A stretch of 57,989 nucleotides of DNA from a virus, in IMG/VR virus record IMGVR_UViG_3300044635_001982, positions 1 through 57,989 of that record, one strand, 5' to 3'. A program made the translations under genes and the position numbers. The notes below the pieces were generated by a model. That model saw only the letters and a list, made by a program, of their open reading frames with translations. It was not told where the DNA came from and ran no database searches. Positions 48,844 to 56,468 of this stretch are shown one piece after another. The stretch's first letter is position 1; each line of letters opens with the position of its first letter.

Positions 48844-49826
48844 ATACGAAACTCAATCAGGCACTGCAAAAGATGGAGGATTGGATGGTGTTGAAACATC
48901 GCGACCGGAAGACGCGGGCGACCTATCGGCGGCAGGCCGAGCGTTACTCCGCATGGCTCCAGGCGCGGCGCGATCTGCATGCCGTTTCCAGCGAGCGCAA
49001 GATCGAGGCTTATCTCACCATGCGGGCGCGCGAGGACTGCGCGCCCAGTACGCAGAATGTCGCCTTTCATGCGCTGCGGTGCTTTTACGAGCACGGGCTC
49101 GGGATCGGTCTCGGGGATATTTCGGCGCTGCGGGCGCGCCGGGAGCCGACCATCCGGCGGGCACCCTCGGTGGAGGAAACGCGGGCTATCCTCGCGGCGG
49201 CGCGACCGCTCTATGGCTACCCGTGCGACATGATCATCGAGTGGATTTACGCGAGTGGGTTGCGGGTAAGCGAGCCTCTGAACGCGCGACTGAAGGACAT
49301 CGACACTGCGCATTCCCGGTTCACGGTGCGCGATGGAAAGCACGGGGTTTCGCGGGTGGTGCCGATCCCGTGCGCGCTACTGCCGCGGCTGCTGGAGCAA
49401 ATGAAGTGGGCGGCGATGATCTGGAGCCGGGATGCGGCGGTGCCGGTCCCGGTGCCGCTGCCGGGAAAGCTGGCGCGGAAATATCCTCGGGCGCAGTTTG
49501 CCAAAGCGTGGGCGTGGCTGTTTCCGGCGAAGGAGCCGATCCGGTTTGATGGCTTTCCGGGGCTGGTGCGCTGGCGCATCCACGAATCGGCGGTGCAGCG
49601 GGCATTCAAGGCGGCGGTGCGGGCGTGCGGAGCGAGCGAGGATCTGACGCCGCATCATTTGCGGCACGCTTACGCCACGCATCTGCTGACGGAGACGCGG
49701 GCGAATGTGCGCGATGTGCAGGTGGCGATGGGACACCGGCAGATGCAGACGACGGCGGGATACATCACGCCGGAGATCGGGCGGCTGCCGGTGCCTCCGG
49801 CGCTGGCGGAGAATCGGCTTGCCTAA
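48840..49826 (+). CDS. Tyrosine recombinase, integron-integrase (IntI)-like
   Basis: 328 aa with all catalytic residues visible: Arg142 (GLRVSE), Lys167 (GKHG), His272 or His273 and Arg275 (HHLRHAYATH), His299 (GH) and Tyr308 (GYITPE). Between the Lys and the second Arg it has the extra segment of IntI proteins (LARKYPRAQFAKAWAWLFPA, then HESAVQRAFKAAV). This insert is used by IntI to bind folded attC sites. A phage-borne copy, next to attC-like repeats at 46468 and 47108, suggests cassette capture or a resolution function. It could instead be a divergent XerC-like dimer resolvase. Confidence 0.8.
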   Translation: MNTKLNQALQKMEDWMVLKHRDRKTRATYRRQAERYSAWLQARRDLHAVSSERKIEAYLTMRAREDCAPSTQNVAFHALRCFYEHGLGIGLGDISALRARREPTIRRAPSVEETRAILAAARPLYGYPCDMIIEWIYASGLRVSEPLNARLKDIDTAHSRFTVRDGKHGVSRVVPIPCALLPRLLEQMKWAAMIWSRDAAVPVPVPLPGKLARKYPRAQFAKAWAWLFPAKEPIRFDGFPGLVRWRIHESAVQRAFKAAVRACGASEDLTPHHLRHAYATHLLTETRANVRDVQVAMGHRQMQTTAGYITPEIGRLPVPPALAENRLA

Positions 49827-49846
49827 CGGCGGGGCGCGGGTAGCTG
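49819..49846 (+). promoter_or_regulatory. Class B promoter
   Basis: TTGCCT (49819-49824), a 16-base spacer and TAGCTG (49841-49846), 8 nt before the ATG at 49855. It overlaps the end of the recombinase gene. Confidence 0.65.
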
Positions 49847-49854
49847 CGCGGGCC

Positions 49855-50193
49855 ATGCCGAAGAAAAAAGCCGCGGTCGCGGCCAAGCGAGCGAAGGCGA
49901 AAGCCTCGAACCTCCCAAAAACCGAGCCTCCGAAGAATCCGGCCAAACCGGCGAAGGCCGCGGAGAAAAAGCCGTGCCAGGCGCTGGATATGCGCAAGGC
50001 TTACCAGGCGGAGATCAAGGCGCTGCGGGCGCAGGTGAAGAAGCGGACGGCGGGGCAGGTGAAGGAGCTGGCGGTTTTGCAAAAGGAGATCGCGGCGCGT
50101 GAACTCCAGAAAAAGCGGATCGAGAGCGCGACGGGCAAGGAAGTGGCGGCGCTGGAAAAACGGATCGCGGTGCTGGAGGGACGCAACTCGTGA
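49855..50193 (+). CDS. Lys/Ala-rich coiled-coil protein, unknown (112 aa)
   Basis: Basic disordered N-terminus (MPKKKAAVAAKRAKAKASNL), then a coiled coil (YQAEIKALRAQVKKRTAGQV, then ELAVLQKEIAARELQKKRIE). It is under a class B promoter. It overlaps the next GTG start by 4 bases. No family is recognised. Confidence 0.55.
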   Translation: MPKKKAAVAAKRAKAKASNLPKTEPPKNPAKPAKAAEKKPCQALDMRKAYQAEIKALRAQVKKRTAGQVKELAVLQKEIAARELQKKRIESATGKEVAALEKRIAVLEGRNS

Positions 50194-50666
50194 CGGTGGC
50201 GGAGATCCGGGCGGACGTGGACCGGGGAATCGAGATCGCGGAAAAGATGGCGGCGCTGAAAAAGGAGAAGGAGGAGATCGAGGAGCGGCTGGTCAAGGCG
50301 GGGCTGGCCGGAGAGCAGGTCGCGCTGGAAGACGAGGAGCGGGAGGGCCGGCAGTATCTGGCGCGCGGCTCGAAGCTGGTGGTGCCGGTGGTCTTCACGG
50401 CGGACATGGTGGTGAAAACTTTTGCGGCGGAGAGTTCGGTGCATCGGCAGATCGCGAAGGCGGCCGGCGACAAGCTGGCGTCTTTTTACGCGGAGAAGAA
50501 GACGCTGACGGCGATTTTCGACACGGGAAAACTGCTGCGGCGGCAGGCGGCGGAGGTGTTTGGTGCGGATGCGCCGGCGTTTGTTTCGGCGTGCCTGGCG
50601 CGAGATAAATTCGGGGTGGTAAAGAGCCAGGAGCGGGTGGAGTGGGGCCGGGCGAGCGAGGGGTAG
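50190..50666 (+). CDS. Unknown protein, helical (158 aa)
   Basis: Starts with GTG at 50190 (GTGA overlap). An N-terminal coiled coil (AEIRADVDRGIEIAEKMAAL, then KKEKEEIEERLVKAG) is followed by a mixed domain (KLVVPVVFTADMVVKTFAAE, then KLASFYAEKKTLTAIFDTG). It is co-transcribed with the 112-aa coiled-coil gene. No family is recognised. Confidence 0.55.
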   Translation: MTVAEIRADVDRGIEIAEKMAALKKEKEEIEERLVKAGLAGEQVALEDEEREGRQYLARGSKLVVPVVFTADMVVKTFAAESSVHRQIAKAAGDKLASFYAEKKTLTAIFDTGKLLRRQAAEVFGADAPAFVSACLARDKFGVVKSQERVEWGRASEG

Positions 50667-50936
50667 GAATTTAGGATTTGGGATTCAGGAGTTTGGAAGG
50701 GGGAAAACCGGAGGCGCGGAAATGCGGGTTTTTCTCTTTTGGCGGGTGTTCATAAAGTCCCCCGGATTTGGGGAGGAAAGGGGCTGTTCACAAGAGGGTC
50801 GATACTTGAACGCCTTCCGCGACGGTTTGTAAATGGCTGGCGTGGAACACGTTGCGGAACGGCGAAAAACGGGGGCTTACAGAGGGGCGCGGGGAGGGCT
50901 TGCGCAACGCGCAAATGGGGGTAGCGCGCCGGGGGG
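50667..50936. other. 270-base intergenic region upstream of the serine recombinase
   Basis: Contains a TCCCC/GGGGA hairpin near 50760 and, at its right end, a class B promoter. As with other resolvases, the recombination site could lie here, but no clear paired subsites were seen. Confidence 0.35.
50900..50927 (+). promoter_or_regulatory. Class B promoter
   Basis: TTGCGC (50900-50905), a 16-base spacer and TAGCGC (50922-50927), 9 nt before the ATG at 50937. Confidence 0.6.
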
Positions 50937-51566
50937 ATGAATGAACAGACGCCGGAAGAAAACCCGAGGGTGGCGCTGTATCTGCGGGTCTCGACGGCGG
51001 AGCAGGATCACGAGCCGCAGCGCATGGAGCTGCTGGATTTCTGCCGGCGGCGGAAGTGGACGGCGTGGACGGAATACGCGGACCAAATCTCCGGGGCGAA
51101 GTGGACGCGGGCGGGACTCGACGGACTGATGCGCGCGGTGCGGAAGCGGAAGGTGGATGTGGTGCTGTGTGTGAAGCTCGACCGGCTGGGGCGCTCGCTC
51201 TCGCACCTCGCGCAACTGATCGCGGAGTTTGACAAGCATGAGGTGGCGGTGATCTGCACGACCCAGGGGATCGACACCTCGCACAGCAATCCGGCGGGGC
51301 GGCTGCAGATGCATGTGCTGATGGCGGTCGCGGAATTCGAGCGGTCGCTGATCCGGGAGCGGACGAAGGCGGGACTGGTGGCGGCGGTGGCTCGGGGATC
51401 GAAGCTGGGGAGGCCGCGGGCGGATGCGGACAGCGGGGCGCGGGTGGCGGCGTGTCTGGCGCGAGTGCCGAGGCCGGGACTGCGCGCGGTCGCGAAGGAA
51501 TTGAAGCTGAGCTTGGGGCTGGTGGCGCGGCTGGCGAAGGCGGGGCGGGGGAAAGTTGAGAGTTGA
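50937..51566 (+). CDS. Serine recombinase (resolvase/invertase family)
   Basis: 209 aa. ALYLRVSTAEQ holds the catalytic Ser at about residue 19; CVKLDRLGRSL and FERSLIRERTKAGL are the conserved resolvase motifs. A short C-terminal HTH follows (GLRAVAKELKLSLGLVARLA). This size matches Tn3/Gin-type resolvases and invertases rather than large integrases. It could invert a fibre segment, resolve multimers or move DNA. The last residues GKVES come from the heptamer repeat. Confidence 0.85.
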   Translation: MNEQTPEENPRVALYLRVSTAEQDHEPQRMELLDFCRRRKWTAWTEYADQISGAKWTRAGLDGLMRAVRKRKVDVVLCVKLDRLGRSLSHLAQLIAEFDKHEVAVICTTQGIDTSHSNPAGRLQMHVLMAVAEFERSLIRERTKAGLVAAVARGSKLGRPRADADSGARVAACLARVPRPGLRAVAKELKLSLGLVARLAKAGRGKVES

Positions 51567-51583
51567 GAGTTGAGTGTTGAGTG
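51555..51583. repeat. Heptamer repeat (GTTGAGW)n
   Basis: It overlaps the 3' end of the serine recombinase and supplies its VES residues and TGA stop. Confidence 0.85.
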
Positions 51584-51594
51584 ACGCGGGTGTG

Positions 51595-51623
51595 TTGACG
51601 ATTGCGTGGCTCGTTTGTGTGGT
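51595..51623 (+). promoter_or_regulatory. Class A promoter
   Basis: TTGACG (51595-51600), a 17-base spacer ending GTTTG and TGTGGT (51618-51623), 8 nt before the ATG at 51632. Very similar to 55732-55760. Confidence 0.75.
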
Positions 51624-51631
51624 CTTAGTGC

Positions 51632-51967
51632 ATGAAAAAAGAACCAACAAAAACCGAAGCGCCGGCGGTCACGAGTCCGGCGCACACTCCGGGGCCGTGG
51701 AAAATGAGCGGCAGCACCACGGCGGTCTATCGCGCTGTGCAAGACGGGAATTGGGCGGGGCACAGCGACCTGAACGAACCAATCGCTTGGCTCACCGACA
51801 CGGGCCGGAACGCCGAGGAAACGGAGGCGAACGCGCGGCTGATTGCGGCCGCGCCGGAACTGCTCGCCGCGCTGAAAAAGATCGACGCCAACGCGGCTGA
51901 ATCCCCGGAGTGGATTCGGCGGGTTGCACGGAAAGCGCGGCGGAAAGCGGAAGGGAGGGCGGAATGA
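51632..51967 (+). CDS. Phage accessory protein with NARLIAAAPELL motif (111 aa)
   Basis: MKKEPTKTEAPAVTSPAHTP, then a domain ending NARLIAAAPELLAALKKID. The HTPGPW start and NARLIAAAPELL end are seen in many phage early proteins of unknown role. The last residues RRKAEGRAE and the first 13 residues are the same as in the gene at 55769, whose middle is different. It sits on a class A promoter and overlaps the next gene. Confidence 0.65.
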   Translation: MKKEPTKTEAPAVTSPAHTPGPWKMSGSTTAVYRAVQDGNWAGHSDLNEPIAWLTDTGRNAEETEANARLIAAAPELLAALKKIDANAAESPEWIRRVARKARRKAEGRAE

Positions 51968-52170
51968 GCGCGGCGGAGATGATGGGAAGGGTGGGGAAGG
52001 ATGGGGTCTGGAATGTGGAAGGGGTGCGGGTGCTGGTGCGAATCATGGATGCCCGGATGGTGTTCAACCGCCTCGACTTCAAAATCGTGCCTCTCATGGG
52101 CGCGGGTGAAGTGTGGGTGTCCGCGGCGCGCGTGGGCGAACCGGCGAAAGCGGAAGGGGGTGCGAAGTGA
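51964..52170 (+). CDS. Small protein, unknown (68 aa)
   Basis: MSAAEMMGRVGKDGVWNVEG, then a beta-like part VRVLVRIMDARMVFNRLDFK. It overlaps both neighbours by 4 bases. The gene at 55945 occupies the matching place in the second copy but has a different sequence. Confidence 0.5.
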   Translation: MSAAEMMGRVGKDGVWNVEGVRVLVRIMDARMVFNRLDFKIVPLMGAGEVWVSAARVGEPAKAEGGAK

Positions 52171-52415
52171 ACGCGCTTTATCTCGGCTGCACTGCGGCGC
52201 GGCACGCGCGCTTGGGAATCCACGCGGTGGTCAACGCGCGCGGCGGACACGCGGCGCTGAACGCGCCGACAATCGAGGACACGGAAATGATGAGGGACGC
52301 GCGGAAGGTGCGCGACCGGATCGAGCGGCGCGTGAGGTTCTATCAGTTCAACAGCCGGTTCTTTCGGCGGAACCACAAGCGCCTCGCGCATCTGGTGAGC
52401 AGTCCCGAGGACTGA
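52167..52415 (+). CDS. Small basic protein, unknown (82 aa)
   Basis: Starts with GTG (GTGA overlap): MNALYLGCTAARHARLGIHA, then DARKVRDRIERRVRFYQFNS and SRFFRRNHKRLAHLVSSPE. Basic and probably helical, maybe nucleic-acid binding. It ends just before the class B promoter of the terminase genes. Confidence 0.5.
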   Translation: MNALYLGCTAARHARLGIHAVVNARGGHAALNAPTIEDTEMMRDARKVRDRIERRVRFYQFNSRFFRRNHKRLAHLVSSPED

Positions 52416-52421
52416 GAGGGC

Positions 52422-52449
52422 TTGCGTTTTGCGGCGGTGCGCGTAGCGG
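52422..52449 (+). promoter_or_regulatory. Class B promoter for the terminase operon
   Basis: TTGCGT (52422-52427), a 16-base spacer and TAGCGG (52444-52449), 9 nt before the ATG at 52459. Confidence 0.65.
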
Positions 52450-52458
52450 GCGCGGGGC

Positions 52459-53112
52459 ATGAAGAAGAAAAAGGGGCCGGCGAAAGCCGCTCCGAAGAAA
52501 AGCGGAAAACGCCGAGACGCAGAGACGCGGAGGAAAACGCCCGCGGGCCAAAAGACACGACTGCCGGGAAGTCGTGCATCGGCGAAGGCCAAAGGTGGGC
52601 GGGGGAAGAAAAGTCCGCCGGTGCAGGATGCGCCGGCCAGCGCTCAGGATGAGCGCGCTACCCTGTCCGCTCGGCAGGAAAATTTCTGTCAGGAATATGT
52701 GAAGGGGGGGACGGCGACGGAGGCTTATGAAAAGGCTTATGGGAAGGTGAAGGGTGCGGAGGTGAGCGCGAGTCGGCTGCTAAGTAATGCTAAGGTGGCG
52801 GCGAGGGTGAAGGCGCTGCAGGAGGAGGCGGCGAAAGGGGCGGTGCTGAGCCTGCAGGAGACGCTGGAGTATTTTCGCAAGGTGGTGCTGACGCCGATCG
52901 GGGAGGTGGATGAGCGGAGCGTGCTCTGCCAGTCGGCGGAGCACAGCGACACGGGGACGAAATTCAAGATGCCGTGCAAGCTGAAGGCGCTGGAACTGAA
53001 TGCGAAGCTGCAGGGCTGGCTGCGCGAGAAGGTGGAGCACACGATCGAGCAGGATGGGCTGGCGGCGCTGATGACGAAGATTCGCGATGGACTGCGCCCA
53101 ACTGCTGAGTGA
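52459..53112 (+). CDS. terS: Terminase small subunit
   Basis: 217 aa. A basic disordered N-terminus of about 65 residues is followed by the Terminase_2 pattern LSARQENFCQEYVKGGTATE then AYEKAYGKVKGAEVSASRLL, an HTH that recognises the packaging site. The C-terminus contains EKVEHTIEQDGLAALMTKIR. It overlaps the large subunit by 26 nt. The long basic tail is unusual. Confidence 0.8.
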   Translation: MKKKKGPAKAAPKKSGKRRDAETRRKTPAGQKTRLPGSRASAKAKGGRGKKSPPVQDAPASAQDERATLSARQENFCQEYVKGGTATEAYEKAYGKVKGAEVSASRLLSNAKVAARVKALQEEAAKGAVLSLQETLEYFRKVVLTPIGEVDERSVLCQSAEHSDTGTKFKMPCKLKALELNAKLQGWLREKVEHTIEQDGLAALMTKIRDGLRPTAE

Positions 53113-54610
53113 CCCGCTGTGGAGGATCGGGAACCTCTACGGGATCAAGACCGAGGACGAGGGCCGGCGGCTGCGCTTCGCTCCAAGGCCGGAGCAGTGG
53201 GAGGTGATTCGCGCGCTGACGGAACACCCCGACCAGCCGCTCTACATCATCAAAAGCCGGCGGCTGGGGATGAGCACGGCGCTGGGGATCACGCTGGCGG
53301 ATTGCGCGGCGTGGAGCAGCGGGTTTCAGGGCTCGCTGGTGGACCAGACGCAGGCGGACGCGGAGCGGAAGATGAGCGAGATCATCCGCTACGCGGTGAA
53401 GAGCATGCCCGGGGAGCTGGCGGAGCGGCTGGAGTTTCCAAAGGCGAATGACGGGGAGCTGCAGATCGTGGTGCGGGGGCAGGATGCGCGGGCGAGTTCG
53501 CGCATTTTCGCGGGGAAGAACGCGCGCGGCGGGACGAACAATTTTTTGTGGATTTCGGAGTGGGGGCCGATCGCGGCGAACGACCCGCGGCGCTCGACGG
53601 AAATCCGCACCGGGGCGCTGCCCTCGGCCCGGCGCGGGCGGCGGGTGGTGGAGACGACGTGGTATGGCGGGAAGAGCGGAGATCTGTGGGAGCTGGTGAA
53701 ACCGATCCTGGAGCGCGATCCGAACGCGGAGGGGCGGGTGCTCTTTTTCCCGTGGCACGGGGATCCGGCGTGCGTGCGGACGACGGGCGTGGTGACGAAG
53801 GAACTGGAGGAGTATTTCCGGGAGGCGGCGGAGAAGGTGGGGCGGAAATTCAGCCGGGAGCAAAAGCTGTGGTATGGGGCGAAGCAACTGGAGCAGGGGA
53901 TGTTTGTGAAACGGGAATACCCGACGACGATGGAGGAGGCGATGACGGCTCCGGTGGAGGGCTCGATCTACGGGGAGGCGCTGGCGCGGCGGCGGGCGGC
54001 GGGGGCGATCGGGCCGGTGGAGCCGGACGCGGAGGCGCTGGTGAACACGAGCTGGGACCTGGGGAGTCCGATCAATACGGTGTGCTGGTATTTCCAGATG
54101 ATCGGGCGGGAGCTGCGGTTCATCGACGTGGACCTGGACGTGGACCTGACGGCGGCGGAACGGGTGGCGGGAATGCTGCGCAAAGGCTACCGCTTTGGCT
54201 GGCACTACGTGCCGCATGACGCGGCGGCGAAGCAATACAACGGGCGGACGTTTGCGGCGGACCTGGAGGATGCGGGGCTGAAGAATCTGCGGATCGTGCC
54301 GCGGACGGCGGATGAGTGGGTGGGGATCAATCATGTGCGGCAGAACGTGCTGCCGCGGGCGGCGTTCCGGCTGCCGCAGTGCGAGGTGGCGGTGGGGCGG
54401 CTGGAGGCGTTTCGCACAGCGCGGGAGACGAGCGGCGGGCTGGCGAAGGATGCGCCGGTGCATGACATCAACAGCCACGCGGCGGCGGCGCTGCGGACGG
54501 CGGGCGAGGCGGACCTGGCGGGGATGCTGGAGGCGGGGTGGGTGAGGAGCGCGTTTGACGGGGAGGGGTTGAAGGCGCTGCGGATGGGGGCGGGGAAAGT
54601 TGAGAGTTGA
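53087..54610 (+). CDS. terL: Terminase large subunit (ATPase/nuclease)
   Basis: 507 aa. The ATPase P-loop is deviant, KSRRLGMST (residues 56-64), with Lys placed early as in some lambda-like terminases. Walker B is FLWISEWG (Glu158). The nuclease domain has WDLG (about residue 327) and HDINSHAAAAL near the end. It drives DNA packaging into the capsid through the portal and cuts the concatemer. The C-terminus AGKVES is created by the heptamer repeat. Confidence 0.8.
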   Translation: MDCAQLLSDPLWRIGNLYGIKTEDEGRRLRFAPRPEQWEVIRALTEHPDQPLYIIKSRRLGMSTALGITLADCAAWSSGFQGSLVDQTQADAERKMSEIIRYAVKSMPGELAERLEFPKANDGELQIVVRGQDARASSRIFAGKNARGGTNNFLWISEWGPIAANDPRRSTEIRTGALPSARRGRRVVETTWYGGKSGDLWELVKPILERDPNAEGRVLFFPWHGDPACVRTTGVVTKELEEYFREAAEKVGRKFSREQKLWYGAKQLEQGMFVKREYPTTMEEAMTAPVEGSIYGEALARRRAAGAIGPVEPDAEALVNTSWDLGSPINTVCWYFQMIGRELRFIDVDLDVDLTAAERVAGMLRKGYRFGWHYVPHDAAAKQYNGRTFAADLEDAGLKNLRIVPRTADEWVGINHVRQNVLPRAAFRLPQCEVAVGRLEAFRTARETSGGLAKDAPVHDINSHAAAALRTAGEADLAGMLEAGWVRSAFDGEGLKALRMGAGKVES

Positions 54611-54628
54611 GAGTTGAGAGTTGAGTGA
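54599..54628. repeat. Heptamer repeat (GTTGAGW)n
   Basis: Four units overlapping the 3' end of the terminase large gene. The array supplies its stop codon. Confidence 0.85.
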
Positions 54629-54642
54629 CAGAATCTGCCGAC

Positions 54643-54909
54643 ATGAGAACGAAGATCGGCCAAAGAATCATCGAGGCGGCGATACGGGCGCGGGTGGCGG
54701 GTGTCATTGAGAAACAACACACGATCGACGTTTATTTGGGACGCCTGGAGCATGGGGAGTTTCGGGAACAGGAGATGAGGGGGGCGGAAATGATAAGGCG
54801 GGAGACAGCGTTGTATGAGCTGAAGGATTATATTGAGTGGAGCGGCTTTCGTGTTTTCAGGGTGGAGGCAAAGACGCATTTTGGCGTCGGGCTGGTCGGC
54901 ATTCCGTGA
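54643..54909 (+). CDS. Small protein, unknown (88 aa)
   Basis: MRTKIGQRIIEAAIRARVAG, a helical middle (ETALYELKDYIEWSGFRVFR) and FGVGLVGIP at the end. The stop overlaps the next start (TGATG). A GTG at 54625 is an alternative start. No family is recognised. Confidence 0.5.
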   Translation: MRTKIGQRIIEAAIRARVAGVIEKQHTIDVYLGRLEHGEFREQEMRGAEMIRRETALYELKDYIEWSGFRVFRVEAKTHFGVGLVGIP

Positions 54910-55703
54910 TGGACCGCATCCACCTTTCACGACAGACCACGGGGGAGCTGACGGTGCTGCCGGCGGCGGGGGGGGTGTGGCAGGTGTGGGAGCGGCCACG
55001 GGTGCATTGCCGGTATGTGCTGAGCGTGCGGGGCGGGGGAAAGCCGAAGCTGATCGGGGGGCGGAAGGAACGGGAGCGGAGTGTGGTGCTGGTGTTGCGG
55101 AAATGGTTCGCGACGGAGGGGACGGAGGAGGTCACGCCGACGCGGCTGGTCTGCCGGCTGACGCCGCCGACGGTGCTGGATCTCACGCCGCTGGCGGAGT
55201 TGGTGGCACTGGTGGCGGACTGGTACGGCGGGGCGCTGACTTTCGTGGAGGTGAAGGACGGGGCGCTGCTGGCGAAGGAATGCCAGCGGGTGGGCGTGGC
55301 GGTGCAGGTGCAGGAGCGGCTGGATTTGGCGACGAGCCGCTTTACGCCGGACCTCGGGTGGCTGACGGACGGGGAGACGGGACCGGCGGCGCTGAATGCG
55401 CTGGTTAATGCCATCCGGGCGACGGGCCAGTGGACGGCGAAGGGCAAGGATGAAGGCGGAAGGATGAAGGATGAGGTCAACGAGCACGCGAAGATGGCGC
55501 TCGTTTTGGAATGCCCGCACGCGCTGGCGGAGATCGAGACGTTTGCCGGGGACAGCGAAGCGCCGGCGGTGAGCCATGACGACGATGTGCGGGCGCTGGC
55601 GACGGGGCTTTACAACATCGACGCGGCGACGCGGCTGAACGCGGAGGCGAGGCGCAAGGTGGGGCCGCGGGATGGGTGGAAGGCGGGAGTGCTGCGGAGT
55701 TGA
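54909..55703 (+). CDS. Possible second terminase-nuclease-like (RNase H fold) protein (264 aa)
   Basis: Pattern resembling the C-terminal nuclease domain of large terminases: RYVLSVRGGG, VEVKDGALLAKECQRVGVAV, ALVLECPHALAEIETFAGDS and SHDDDVRALATGLYNID (an HDD-like metal site). There is no ATPase domain. The first acidic residue is not obvious, so it may be inactive. It follows the terminase genes closely. It could be an accessory packaging nuclease, or a remnant of another terminase. Confidence 0.45.
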   Translation: MDRIHLSRQTTGELTVLPAAGGVWQVWERPRVHCRYVLSVRGGGKPKLIGGRKERERSVVLVLRKWFATEGTEEVTPTRLVCRLTPPTVLDLTPLAELVALVADWYGGALTFVEVKDGALLAKECQRVGVAVQVQERLDLATSRFTPDLGWLTDGETGPAALNALVNAIRATGQWTAKGKDEGGRMKDEVNEHAKMALVLECPHALAEIETFAGDSEAPAVSHDDDVRALATGLYNIDAATRLNAEARRKVGPRDGWKAGVLRS

Positions 55704-55713
55704 GTGTTGAGTG
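55699..55713. repeat. Short heptamer repeat
   Basis: Two units, whose first TGA is the stop codon of the preceding gene. Confidence 0.75.
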
Positions 55714-55731
55714 AAAAAGCGGGTGGGGCGG

Positions 55732-55760
55732 TTGACGCTTTTGCGCGGCGTTTGTGTGGT
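55732..55760 (+). promoter_or_regulatory. Class A promoter
   Basis: TTGACG (55732-55737), a 17-base spacer ending GTTTG and TGTGGT (55755-55760), 8 nt before the ATG at 55769. Confidence 0.75.
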
Positions 55761-55768
55761 CTTAGTGC

Positions 55769-55948
55769 ATGAAAAAAGAACCAACAAAAACCGAAGCGCC
55801 GGCGGTCATAAGTCCGGCGCGAATTCTCTCTCCGCGGGCGCGGGCGGAATACTACGAGGTGATGCTGCCGGCCTGGGCGCGCCCTCGCCCGATGGCGGAA
55901 TGGGCGGCACGCTTGCCGCGGCGGAAAGCGGAAGGGAGGGCGGAATGA
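55769..55948 (+). CDS. Short relative of the 51632 gene with replaced middle (59 aa)
   Basis: The N-terminus (MKKEPTKTEAPAV) and C-terminus (RRKAEGRAE) match the protein at 51632, but the centre (ARILSPRARAEYYEVMLPAW) is unrelated and shorter. Promoter and first codons are nearly identical at DNA level. It overlaps the next gene by 4 bases. This points to duplication plus recombination between conserved ends. Confidence 0.55.
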   Translation: MKKEPTKTEAPAVISPARILSPRARAEYYEVMLPAWARPRPMAEWAARLPRRKAEGRAE

Positions 55949-56175
55949 GCGGACTAATCCTGAACTGCTTGAAGGCGCACGAGGTGGTAAAGCTCGGAGC
56001 CTTTAGGATCTGCCGATACGACCAAAACAACGAAGTCGGGATTCATGTGAGGGAAGACGGGTCGGGGCTGACCTTTTTCGACAAGCTCACTACGGCGGGA
56101 ATGAAACGCACTGAAAAATGGATCATCCGAACGAAGGCTGAACGTGCTGAGCGGGAAATGAAGGAGGCGGCATGA
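55945..56175 (+). CDS. Small protein, unknown (76 aa)
   Basis: MSGLILNCLKAHEVVKLGAF, a beta-like domain (RICRYDQNNEVGIHVREDGS) and a basic helix (KWIIRTKAERAEREMKEAA). It overlaps both neighbours by 4 bases. No family is recognised. Confidence 0.5.
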   Translation: MSGLILNCLKAHEVVKLGAFRICRYDQNNEVGIHVREDGSGLTFFDKLTTAGMKRTEKWIIRTKAERAEREMKEAA

Positions 56176-56468
56176 GTGCGATTGAAAACTTCCCGATGCT
56201 TGGTCCCTCGCGCTTTGCGGAGTTTGCCGCTGATGTGGAAGCCCATCGCCCCGGCGGGCGCGTGCTCTACGTGTCCGCCGCTGATCTGGCCAGCGTGCTG
56301 GCTCGCGGGAAAACCCAAGTGCCGCGGCGCGACAAGGGTGGGAGGCGGTTGTCAGCGCGGTGGGATGAAATCAAGACCACGCGGGCGCGCGAAGCCTTTG
56401 CCGAGCGCCACGGGTGGCCTTTCACGGTGCATGTGGCGAACCTGGCGGAAGCAAAGGAGGCCGCGTGA
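56172..56468 (+). CDS. Small protein, unknown (98 aa)
   Basis: MSAIENFPMLGPSRFAEFAA, then VLYVSAADLASVLARGKTQV and a basic helix (RWDEIKTTRAREAFAERHGW). It overlaps both neighbours. No family is recognised. Confidence 0.5.
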   Translation: MSAIENFPMLGPSRFAEFAADVEAHRPGGRVLYVSAADLASVLARGKTQVPRRDKGGRRLSARWDEIKTTRAREAFAERHGWPFTVHVANLAEAKEAA

